Assembly (NCBI GenBank): GCA_033239525.1
Contig: BSYO01000022.1
Span: 7,149,947 to 7,213,946 of the forward strand
Source of the DNA: Nepenthes gracilis
Lineage: Eukaryota > Streptophyta > Magnoliopsida > Caryophyllales > Nepenthaceae
DNA: 64,000 nucleotides
Direction of reading: 5' to 3'
Position numbers and translations under genes: made by a program. Within the stretch, counting starts at the first letter, position 1. The number at the start of each line of letters is the position of its first letter. Positions 54,982 to 64,000 of this stretch are shown one piece after another. Below the pieces are notes generated by a model. That model was not told where the DNA came from. It saw nothing but the letters and a program-made list of their open reading frames with translations, and made no database searches.

Positions 54982-57900
54982 CTAGTAGTACTTTTTGAGG
55001 TGGGTGGCATTCCAGGTCCTAGGAACCAGTTTGTCGTCCAGGGTGCACCGCTTGTACACCCCATTTCGGAGGATCACTGAGACGAGGAACGGTCCCTCCC
55101 AGTTCGGGGAGAGTTTGTTCCTGCAAGCAATTTTACCCGTTGCCTCTACAATCCATAGGACAAAATTCCCGACCTTGAGCGACGAAGCTTTCACCCGCTT
55201 ATTATAGTATCGAGCGTACGCTACTGATAGGCTATCGTCCTCAGGCATGCCACGTTGCGGGCTTCCAAGAATAGGTCTAAGTGCTCTCTGAGCCGCTGGG
55301 AGTTGCTGGCGGGGTCGAAGCACTCAATCCGGAGGCTGGGCAGCCCTATTTTGATGGGGATAATCGCTTCGCCCCGTAACACAGACTAAAGGGTGTCTCC
55401 CGTGTTAGCTCCCGCAAAGTCGTCCGGTACGACCATAGCATGAATAACAGCTGATCAGCCCAAGAGCCCCCTACGTCTTTGAGTTTATTCTTCAGCCCAT
55501 GTAGCAGCATTCTGTTGGTCACTTCGACCTGGCTGTTGGCCTGCAGATATACCACGGACATGTGAACCAGCTTGATACACAAGCTCATGCAGTATTTGGT
55601 GAATCTCTTGCCGGTGAATTAGATCCCGTTGTCGGTCTCTATGTGCTCAGGAATTCCAAACTGACAAACGATATTCTGACAAATGAACTCCCTTGCATTC
55701 TGTTTGGTTATTGCGCTAGGGGAGTTACCTCGACCCACTTGGTGAAGTAGTCGATGCCAACAATGAGAAATTTTTTTTGTCCAGAGGCCAAGGGCATGAG
55801 CCCGATGATATCGAACAGCCATGAGGCTTGTAGGCTCTGCAGCTCCGTGTGTGGTTGATGGCTCATGGACCCGTGAACTTGGCAGCTCTCACACCATTTG
55901 ACAAAGTCCAAGGCGTCTCGCTTCATTGTGGGCCAGAACAAACCCTGCCGCATGATTTTGAATGCAAGATTTTTTCCCCAACGTGTGAGCCGCACACGCC
56001 GAGATGGACTTCGCACAGCGTGTATTCGGCATCTTCAATCATGAGGCATTTCTAGTAGGGGGTGGAGTATCCCCGTCGATACAACCTCCTATCAGTGATC
56101 GTGTACCAGCCAGATGTTTTCTTTATTTGTCTGGTCTCCTCTGGGTCTTCTAGCAATGTTTTGTCCGTTAGCTATTTTCAGTACAAGGTCATCCAGTTGT
56201 CACCCTTGGCCACCTGCAGCACCTCGTGCTTTGGGCCGTCAATGCTGCGTTCATCCAAGACTTCCCGTATACTCTTAGCATACTGCTCCTAGGATCTCAT
56301 CACTGCATCCTTGGCCAACTGGTCAGCCTTCCAATTCTCCGCTCTTAGGATGTGCACAATCTCAAACTTCTCAAACGTCTGGGCCTGGGACTTTTCCTTC
56401 ACCACGTACTTAGCGAGCTGAGAGCTAGATGCCTCGAAGACTCCCTAAACCTAGTTGACCACTAGCACCAATCACTGTGCATAATCAGTGCTTTCACTAA
56501 GCATTCACTGGCCAATTTGAGATCTACAGGGAGGGTCTCGTACTCCTCCACGTTGTTGGTGGTCGGAAACCCGAGAACTACAGAGTATTTGATCTCCGAG
56601 CCATCAGGGGTTTTGAGTACGACTCTGGCCCCGCTGCCTATTTGTGCGGTCGATCCATCGACGTGAAGGGTCCACATAAGGGCGTTCATGGTGCCTGTGT
56701 TTTCGACTTAGTCTAGGGTGTCGTGAGCAGTGGTCGCCATTTCAACCACAAAGTCCACGAGGGCTTGACCCTTTAGGACTGGCCTCGGTCAGAACTCCAC
56801 GTCAAACTCGTCCAACTCTATGGCCCACTTGACTAATCACCCAGACGTCTTCGGTTTCTACAGGATTGCCTTAAGAGGCTGGTCGGTCAGCACAACGATT
56901 CGGCACGCTTGGAAGTATGGCCTCAGCTTTTGGGCGGAATATGTGAAGGCCAAGGCGATCCTTTCGATGTGAGGGTAACTAGACTCCGTGTCTGTCTACA
57001 CCTTACTCACATAGTACACAAGTTGCTGCACATTTTCCTAATGCCGAATAAGGATCAAGCTGGGGGCATTGTCCAACACCACCAGGTAGAGATACAGGTC
57101 CTCGCCCTCCGAATGGGAGGTTAGGAGTGGAGGGTTGGTAAGGTACTCTTTTAGCTCCTTGAATGCAACCTCGCACTCATCCATCCATTGGAATCCAGTT
57201 GCCCTTCATTCCTATGAGAGCCTTAAAGAACAGTAGGTATTTCTTTGCGGACTTAGTTAGGAATCGTGAAAGGGTGGCGAGTCGCCCCGTGAGCCTCTGG
57301 ACTTCCTTCACGGTCAACAGAAGGTTCATGTCTAGGATGGCCCTAATTTCCTCCAAGTTTTCTTTGATGCCGTGTTGGGACACTATGAAGCCCAGGAACT
57401 TTCCATATGTCACCCCGAACACACACTTGGCCAGGTTGAGCTTTATCCTGTGGGCTCAAAGCACTTCAAAGGTTTCTGCCAAATCACAGACGTGGTTGTT
57501 AGTGACTTTGCTCTTGAGGTGTATATCGTCTACATACACCTCTACATTTTTCCCGATCTAGGCTTCAAACATCTTAGTCACCAGCCGCTGGTATGTCACG
57601 CCGGCATTCTTCAAATCGAAGGGAATAACCTTGTAACAGTAGGTTCCTTGGTCGGTTATGAACAAGATGTGCTCCTCGTCATCCTAGCTCATCCTTATTT
57701 GGTTGTAGTTTGAATAGGCATCCATGAAACTTAAAAGTTCATACCCGAATGTGGAATCCACCAGCTGGTCAATTCGTAGAAGTAGAAAGCTATCTTTCGG
57801 ATAGGCTTTGTTCACATCGGTGAAATCGATGCACATCCGCCACTTGCTGCTACTCTTCTTCACGAGGATGATGTTTGACAGCCAATCTGGGTACTAGACT

Positions 57901-58060
57901 TCTCTAATGAATTCTGTGTCGAGCAATTTCTTCACCTCTTCCCTTATGGTTATTAGTTTCTTGACGGAATGATTCCTATACTTCTTCCTGACAGGTTTAT
58001 GATGCGGCCTCGGGCTGATCCTAGCCACTATTCCTGGACGGTTTGCTCAAAATCATGCTG
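54982..58060 (-). pseudogene. Element E pol remnant (RT, RNH, aRNH, INT; protease absent)
   Basis: Minus strand. Reverse transcriptase from about 57990 (REEVKKLLDTEFIREV, DWLSNIILVKK, KWRMCIDFTDVNKAYPKDSF) with an intact YVDD near 57530 and YGKFLGFIVSQHGIKENLEE at 57422 leftwards. The second RNase H is at 56462-56689 (WTLHVDGSTAQIGSGARVV, FPTTNNVEEYETL). Integrase follows at 55708-56016 (GLFWPTMKRDALDFVKWCES, IVGIDYFTKWVEVTPLAQ), with ETDNGI at 55619. The end is VPRTWNATHLKKYY at 54982. Many stops. The gag knuckle is followed within about 150 bases by the RT N terminus, so the protease domain was deleted. Confidence 0.85.
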
Positions 58061-58129
58061 ATGGCACCGATGATGGTACGGTTCCTCGATGGCTCTCTGG
58101 CTTCATCATCGGCAACTTCGAGGGCCTGC

Positions 58130-59632
58130 CTCGTGCTTTTTAGGAACCGCATGAGGTGCCCTCAACAGACCAGATCTTCAATCTCCTTCTATAGGGTCTG
58201 ACAGTCGTCCATGGTATGCCCCAGAGACCGATAGAAATGGCAATACTTTATCTGATCTTCAGCCTCTCGGTTCTTCGACACTTTGGGCCACTTCAGGAAC
58301 TTCTCGTCCCAAATCTACCTCAAAATATTCGAGTGAGTGTCGTTCAAGGGCATCATGGTCGGGGGCTTGTACTCCCTTCGGACACTCTGCTTGAATCGTG
58401 GTTGCTTGTGGGGTTCTCGAGAGCAGTCGCCATCTCCGTTTCTCTTCTTCCCAGTGGTCGGTCCACACGTTCGGGACACTTTGCCTAATTGGCCTCCTCG
58501 GCCACCATGTAGGCCCAAGCGATAGCCTAACTTTCCGAAAGGACTGGGGGTATTAGTGCGTTAGATGCTTGAAGAACTCCCCAACTGTCAACGTAGAGAT
58601 GAAGGTGCTCAACTTCATCTCATCGAAGAGTTGGGAGATCTGACAAGCTTCTACAGTGAAGTGGTTGAGGAACCGCTTTATGCTCTAGTTCAGCTTCCGG
58701 TGAAGGCGGACTAGATGCCAGGGCTGCTTTTCTTCTTTTCGGCTAGAGGTGAACTAGCACAGAAAATAGTCAGCGAACTCGTTGAAGGAGCAGATAGAGT
58801 TGGATTAGAGGCCATGAAACCAAAGCCTGGCGTCTCCCTTAAGCGTCAGGAGGAAGTACTAGCACATAACGACCTCGCTTACTCCGTGGAAGGACAGCAG
58901 CATGCGGAAGTAGTCCATGTGATCCATCGAATCCATACTCCCATCGTACGCATCCAACATAGGCATCTTGAACTTGTGGGGGAATGGTTGCATTCGGATG
59001 TCCGTGGCAAATGGCAACCTTCGCAAGTTGAGCGCCTGTTGCCTAGGCTCCCCCTTGAACACGTGCTGCCATATCTTTTTCACCTTCTCCTCTATTCGAG
59101 GGGTGGACCCGCTCCTTTTCGGGTTAATTAAGTCTCGAAACTTGAAGTTCTCTTGAGGGTCATGCGAGTCGTGGCGGTAGCCTGTGTGGGGCAGCCACGT
59201 ACTGCATGAATCCTCTCCTTTGGTCGTGGGCCTCCTGTCGTGACGGCAGTTGCAAGGGTTCCACCACTCTGGACTTTCTTCTGGCATAGTCCCACTGAGA
59301 AGGCTCCGAGTTATTGTCTGGGCCCTACTACCTGAGGCCGCTTAGGCCTCGGTGTCATCAGGCCTAGCTGTTCTTACGGCTAGGGCCCTCACCCCATGTT
59401 TCCTCCGCTTAGAGGTTAACGCCTGAGGTCCTAGGGGAGAGGCTCCCATCCACTGCATTCCAACTCGATCGCACAGTGCTTGAAGCATTGGCTTCATGTC
59501 ATCCACGTCAGCAGCTAGTTTGTGCACATAAGTTTTAGGCTGCTCACCAGTACGGCTACCCACAGAGGGGTCATCGCCGCAAGCGGTAGTGTCCCTCGCC
59601 GGTGTGCTTGTCTGCACTCTAGTGTTGACCAT
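58130..59632 (-). pseudogene. Element E gag remnant
   Basis: Starts MVNTRVQTSTPARDTTACGD at 59632, 50 bases after the primer site. The frame 58859-59287 carries the capsid core (PFPHKFKMPMLDAYDGSMDS, MDHMDYFRMLLSFHG), equal to PSKFKMSSFDLYDGGSDP in element B. Near 58200 a degenerate knuckle is seen (FYRSLGHTMDDCQTL, EIEDLVC). Frameshifts and stops lie between these parts. Confidence 0.8.
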
Positions 59633-59683
59633 CTTCTGAGTGTGAGAGTGAACATTGAGACAAACAGTTAGACTTTTTCGTCA

Positions 59684-59701
59684 TTCCTGTAGATGGCGCC
59701 A
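59684..59701 (-). other. Element E primer-binding site
   Basis: The minus strand reads TGGCGCCATCTACAGGAA one base after the LTR end. It keeps the TGGCGCC core of B and F and then diverges. Confidence 0.75.
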
Positions 59702-59702
59702 A

Positions 59703-60637
59703 TAATGTTTCCGTGGGTTCGGGTTCTCGTACGAATTAGAGAGCTTTCGGATTCCTCAACTGGGTCGGATCGCGAATGGGTCCGGTCTCCACGTCTCTCA
59801 ACCTGTACCCTGTGCACCACAAACTATGAACAAAAAGTTAGAGGATGGTGAGATATTCTCATACCATAAACACTCCGACACTCAAATCAAAAATCTTTTT
59901 CCATGGATGAAAAGATATAAGTATGGAAGTAAACGTGATGGGAAATGTTTGAATACAAGAATGCAAGGAGTGCGTGTGGTGTTTGGAGGAGGCTTTTGCT
60001 CCCTTTCTTGCAATGCAAAGAGTGGCTCACTAGAGTCACCGAATTAAGGTGGTGGTTAGAAGAAAGAGAGTTGGTTCTTTCTCCTCCTTTTCTTATAGTC
60101 GAGGTGCTAAGATCGCTCTTTGATCTCAAGTTACCATTTAGGTCTCTCTGAAATGGGACTCGGGGATCCCTTTTCTGCTGAGGGAGAAGGTACTTGTAGG
60201 CTCCATGGATGAGGCCTTTGAGCGCGTGGCTTGTCGAAATTCGCCGGCCGTTAAGCGCTAACGGTGGCTAGTGGTACCAGTTGTCACCTTGTGGTAGCGC
60301 GGAGATCATCGTCAAGCGTGTCTAACACATGCCTGTTTGACTTTGCTTGGACTGGTTGAGCAGCTGTTGGGGCGACGTGTGTTATGGTTTGCTAACGTTA
60401 ACCTTATCTCCCATTGGCTGACATCCCTTGATTCGGCACCTCATATGCTTGCAGTTTGCGGTCGCCTCTACAGGGATGCGGACAAAACTGATTGGACGCG
60501 TGTCAGAGGTGCCTAGTGGGCCTTGCTCCTAAATCTTTTAGGATGCCATCATTGGGTTGGGCCCCTCTGCTAATTGGACCTGTCTTCTCCCAATTTTGCT
60601 TGATTGATTCTGACCCAAATTCATATTGGACCAATCA
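59703..60637 (-). repeat. Element E 5' LTR
   Basis: 935 bases. In minus sense it starts TGATTGGTCC (60637) and ends ...GGAAACATTA (59703), with the final CA changed to TA. It aligns at its start with the 3' LTR remnant at 49362-49102. The short open frames inside are not genes. Confidence 0.8.
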
Positions 60638-61309
60638 GAATGTGTTCAGATGAATAGTTTTGTGGTTTTTCTCCCTTATTCTAGAGAGAGTTTTCTACGT
60701 AAATTTAGGTGTTTATTATTATTTGTGATTATTATCTATTTATTGTGCATCGTTAATTCCTTTCTTACTATTCAAATAAGCGGTCTATACCCTAACATTT
60801 AAATAGCTTGGCATTTGATGACGGAACAGAAGCGCCGATTGAGTGAGTAGAAAGGGAGAGAGACATGAAGGAAAGGGGGACGAATTTGATTTACAAAACT
60901 CATGGCTACCGTGATCGAAATGGAGAAGGGAGCTGCAGCTGTGCATCGGTGTCTGGGGATTGAATTTGGGTTTTGAAATTTTTTTACATAAATACTATTA
61001 ATTACACTAATTTAATTAATTTATATTTTAATAATTATATCCAATTAAATATGCAAATATATAGTATTATAGTAAGTTCTAATTATTCTTTTTGATAATG
61101 TACTAAAAATAATTATTAACTATTGATAAAAAAATTACCAAACTATCTTTTTGATAGTCCGGGGAATCAACTCTTCCAATCTCTTATGAAATCAACCTAA
61201 ATTCATTTGTAATAATTAACTCATTAATTATTCTTATTAATGATCACCTCGAATCGATAGTCTAATGAACCTAATTTGAAATATTAAAGCGTCACAAAAT
61301 AGGTATGTA
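60638..61309. other. Flank of E with possible copia LTR end
   Basis: At 60660-60799 the plus strand has GAGAGAGTTTTCTACGTAAAT and ends GGTCTATACCCTAACA. Both are features often seen in the R-U5 part of copia LTRs, so this may be the LTR end of the copia element into which E inserted. A purine-rich GC-richer block at 60830-60975 is unassigned. The rest is AT-rich without recognisable content. Confidence 0.3.
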
Positions 61310-61680
61310 TTTGTAGTCATAACATCAATTGTTAGTAATTTCCTAAAATGGAATAATTGGCCACGATTTAAGTAGTTGGACAATTTGAAAATTGATTAAT
61401 TCAAATATTATTGTGTGTGTTCTGATTGTGAAATGCACTTGAGGTGATTAACGTCCAAAGATTGAATTGCTAATGGGCAAATGATATTTGTCGGTTTAGA
61501 AACACTTATCTGTGCTAACTACAAAATTAATGAATTGCTCAGTTGGACAAACCGATCAGCTGAATATTTAAATTTGTTATTATTTAGATGTATAATTCAA
61601 TCCGGTTTATATTCCACTTAATAATTGATTGGCCGCCTATCGGATCTTGATTTACCATGGTTAGAATTTGGTCAAGACCA
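61310..61680. repeat. Dispersed repeat R1, copy 2
   Basis: Aligns in the same orientation with 6405-6790, about 55 kb away. Beyond it, at about 61700, GACTTGCACCTAATGGGTTAC is seen. In both copies a Tat-type LTR starts 250-320 bases further on (7103 and 61933). Confidence 0.55.
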
Positions 61681-61932
61681 AATATCGCATTATCTAGACT
61701 TGCACCTAATGGGTTACAGAGTGATCTATCATTTTTAGTTGTTTTGAACCAATCAACCATAGACTCATTAGACTGTTGGTTTAGACTAACCCGATTAATA
61801 TTGTACCCAAACAAAAATAAGTGTTGTGTGGACAAAAACAAAAAATATAGTCCTGCACAATTATGACAAGTCCCATATGGTTTATGCATTGTTGACTGAA
61901 AATAATAATGTCAGTATAACACAATCTAATTT
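61681..61932. other. No feature recognised
   Basis: Short AT-rich interval between repeat R1 and the LTR of element F. It may be part of the same unidentified element as R1. No coding signal. Confidence 0.4.
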
Positions 61933-63373
61933 TGATGGGTACACCAATAATGGGCTGGCCCAAAGAAAGGTCAACGGAAGCCCATTAAGGCCAGTCAACG
62001 TTTCTAACGGCCCAATAAGAAGATGGGCCTAGGACCGGCTCAAGAGGCCAACGGGATCGCCCGGTCAGCGTCGGCGTTGGCCGTCGGGATACCCGGCTTT
62101 CCTCCAGGCCAACCGGCCAGCGTTGGCCAAACCTGTTGTTGGGCCTTGCCCAAACGAGGCTTTGCGCAACACTAATGGGCCTATTCCACGAGGCCCACAC
62201 CCATCGATTGGCCGCCCGCCGCTCTCATCGTTCTCCACGGCGCGACAAACAAGCGACGGTCAATCCCGGATGTTGGCGCCTTGCTCCCTCTCCATATCCA
62301 GGCCCAAACGAGGCCCTTCTACAGAATGGGCCTCACCACCCAGGCCCATAGCCCAAATGGAGTCCAACGGCGACGCCTTCCATGAGGGCGGCCAACACTC
62401 ACGCAGCGGTCAACCTGGCGTTGACCCAACCTCTCTCCGCACATCGTACCGAAAAACTCTTCTTAACCACTTCCTGACCCTGTGATGGGCACACCCGTTT
62501 AGGCCCATCGGGTCCATAACAAAGCCACCCGATCTTCCAGGATATTCCACGATCTCAAAGGAATATCGCCAAGATTGGCGCCCTTCAAATAAGAAAGGCG
62601 CCGGAGATCCTTCCAACTCCTTACCGGACCCAAGGAACCTCAACGGTAAGGAAGGAAGTTAATTGAAAAGTGGTTGGCGCCTCGGAAAAACAATCCACCA
62701 CATTGGGCAACGGCATCGCCTCCCGGAAGGAAGGCATTTATCCCCGACCAGCCCGAGATCCATGAGAGGATGATTCCTTCCAAAGAAGGAAGATCATCAT
62801 CTTTGCCATAAAAGGCCCTGGATCCAAAGATCCAGGGCACGCTCTCTTAGATACTTTGAGGACGCTCTCTTGGAGGGGACATTGACGCTTTCTGGAGTAT
62901 TACTCGACAACTCTCTCTCTGCGAAACACTTGCATTCCTGAGACTCTTTCTTGAAGCAACAGAGATCCAAACCTAAGTGCTCGAGAAACCACTGGATTCC
63001 CATTCACCAAACTCTCAAACACACTCCGCCTCTCTTGACTTCCGAGGCAACGAACGGGTCCTTACACACGTTCTCCGCCTTCCCACCATCCGGATACGAG
63101 AAAGGACTTGCACCTTTTCGACATCCCGAAGGAACAAGACACTCCATTCCTCTTTGATAGCTTTCTCTTACTTTACGTTCCTTCCATTGAGGCTGAAGGT
63201 GATTAGTGACAGCGTCGATGTTATCGGTGGGATTACATCCCGCCGTTAAAACCCTCGACCTCGTTTGTTTAGTGGTGTGCGGTCCCGAGATTTGTGCTCG
63301 GTGAACGAAAAGCCGGTTCAAACCATCCGGAAGAGATCCGAATCCATTCGAAGCGAGGATCCAGTACGCATCA
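61933..63373 (+). repeat. Element F 5' LTR
   Basis: Begins TGATGGGTACACC and ends CAGTACGCATCA. U3 is rich in GGCCCA, GTCAACG and CGTTGGCC motifs, as in B. Where B has its TATA-like CTATAAGG, F has CAAATAAG (62588), so the promoter may be weakened. The region after 63240 (GTTTAGTGGTGTGCGGTCCC) matches the end of the B LTR. Confidence 0.88.
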
Positions 63374-63374
63374 T

Positions 63375-63392
63375 TGGCGCCGTGGGAGAAGT
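63375..63392 (+). other. Element F primer-binding site
   Basis: TGGCGCCGTGGGAGAAGT one base after the LTR end. Relative to B (TGGCGCCGTCTGTGGGAA) three bases appear deleted after TGGCGCCGT. Confidence 0.75.
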
Positions 63393-63465
63393 TGGGAAGC
63401 GCTTACGAAAAGCCTACCACCAAGAATTTGCAAAAACTCTCTGTCACCTTCAAGACACCGCAACA

Positions 63466-64000
63466 ATGGTGAACACGAGATCGCAAGAGCTAGCGACCCC
63501 GCTAGAGACACTTGCTATCCCCGACCGGGGCCATGCTGGCGACGTCCCGGTCAACAGCAAGGGCCAGATCGATGGCGTTCCACCGCCCTACATTCAACAA
63601 ATCGAGGAGCATTGATAATGGTAGCTTGCGGATGCTTCAAACAATCGCCTTTGCTTCCAACCGCTTTGTGAGCGTAAGGAGCAACAACAACAAGCTGTCC
63701 ACCGGCCGTCATTCCCAAAAATAGCAAGTCTCCTGCCACCAAGAAAGGTGGCGAGAGGAAGAAGAAGCGGCGAGAGGCACGGAAAAGCCGTGAACAATGG
63801 CCCAGCTCAGCATCCTCCCACGTTCTGGCGAGACAGGCCAATGGAACGCTGGGAGCACTTTCCCGGGAACAGAGCCCGCCCAGAACGGAGAAATCCTAGA
63901 TACTCTCGGGCGGAAGACCCACCGCCAGCCCTTCGGGATTCGGGAGCCGAGTCTCCGGGGCTGCCCTCAAAAAGATCACGGGAGGCGGCGGCCGGCCAGG
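63466..64000 (+). pseudogene. Element F gag, 5' part, frameshifted and cut by the window
   Basis: ATG 63466 starts MVNTRSQELATPLETLAIPD, aligning with the gag starts of B and E. The frame ends at 63615 after PPYIQQIEEH. Another frame continues with a basic region and RRNPRYSRAED near 63885, which is also found in B (22590). At least one frameshift is therefore present. The capsid and the rest of the element are outside the window. Confidence 0.8.

Larger units (their letters stand above)
49102..60637 (-). mobile_element. Element E: Tat-lineage retrotransposon with truncated 3' LTR
   Basis: About 11.5 kb on the minus strand: 5' LTR (60637-59703), primer site, gag, reverse transcriptase, RNase H, second RNase H, integrase, then 5.6 kb with plus-strand genes, polypurine tract and a 3' LTR remnant (49362-49102). 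Protease is missing. Gag and pol are broken by many stops. Only the inner part of the 3' LTR remains, so no target-site duplication can be checked. Confidence 0.88.
61933..64000 (+). mobile_element. Element F: 5' end of a Tat-lineage retrotransposon
   Basis: 5' LTR (61933-63373), primer site and the start of gag; the rest lies beyond the right edge. The LTR start TGATGGGTACACCAATAATG, the end GTACGCATCA, the primer site and the gag start all match element B, but the LTR is longer (1441 bases), so it is a sister subfamily. Confidence 0.88.

Overview
The window is plant nuclear DNA made almost entirely of nested LTR retrotransposons. I see no intact host gene, no tRNA or rRNA gene, and nothing prokaryotic. 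The plant assignment rests on three points: Ty3/gypsy elements with two RNase H domains and an antisense extra gene (Tat/Ogre/Grande/Retand lineage), several decayed Ty1/copia elements, and a captured fragment of a plant receptor-like cytoplasmic kinase. The base composition, nesting and decay suit gene-poor heterochromatin of an angiosperm. The species cannot be named from the sequence.

Layout. 1-5.8 kb: decayed minus-strand Tat element A, with its 5' LTR at 5055-5796. 7.1-7.9 kb: probable solo LTR. 8.3-9.3 kb: a Tat RNase H-integrase scrap joined to LTR-like sequence. 11.2-14.05 kb: decayed minus-strand copia element. 14.1-17.3 kb: an inverted pair of related GC-rich repeats. 17768-19395: a solo LTR (TSD AATTT) that carries long C-rich minisatellites.

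18.1-45 kb: a unit of about 4.1 kb occurs three times in tandem. It consists of the distal part of that solo LTR, an AT-rich segment and the 5' part of a copia element. The first copy is split by Tat element B (20964-32172, TSD TGAAA). The third copy is split by a 3.4-kb LTR element, D (37669-41035, TSD CATTC), which carries a kinase fragment. The other copies preserve both empty sites, so both insertions postdate the tandem duplications. 45-47.2 kb: the rest of the copia internal region. 48.4-49.1 kb: another copia fragment. 49.1-60.6 kb: minus-strand Tat element E. 61.9 kb to the right edge: the 5' end of plus-strand Tat element F.

How the parts work together. A, B, E and F share LTR ends of the form TGAT...ATCA, a related primer-binding region and a related gag start. 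B and E also keep a long region between pol and the 3' LTR. That region holds a gene of opposite polarity with its own TATA-like promoter, a conserved N-terminal domain and a coiled-coil C terminus, and it has tandem repeats around it. All coding regions show stops or frameshifts, so none of these elements looks autonomous now. The points most worth checking are the antisense genes and their flanking 36-bp arrays, the kinase-carrying element D, and the dated sequence of nested insertions in the tandem triplication.
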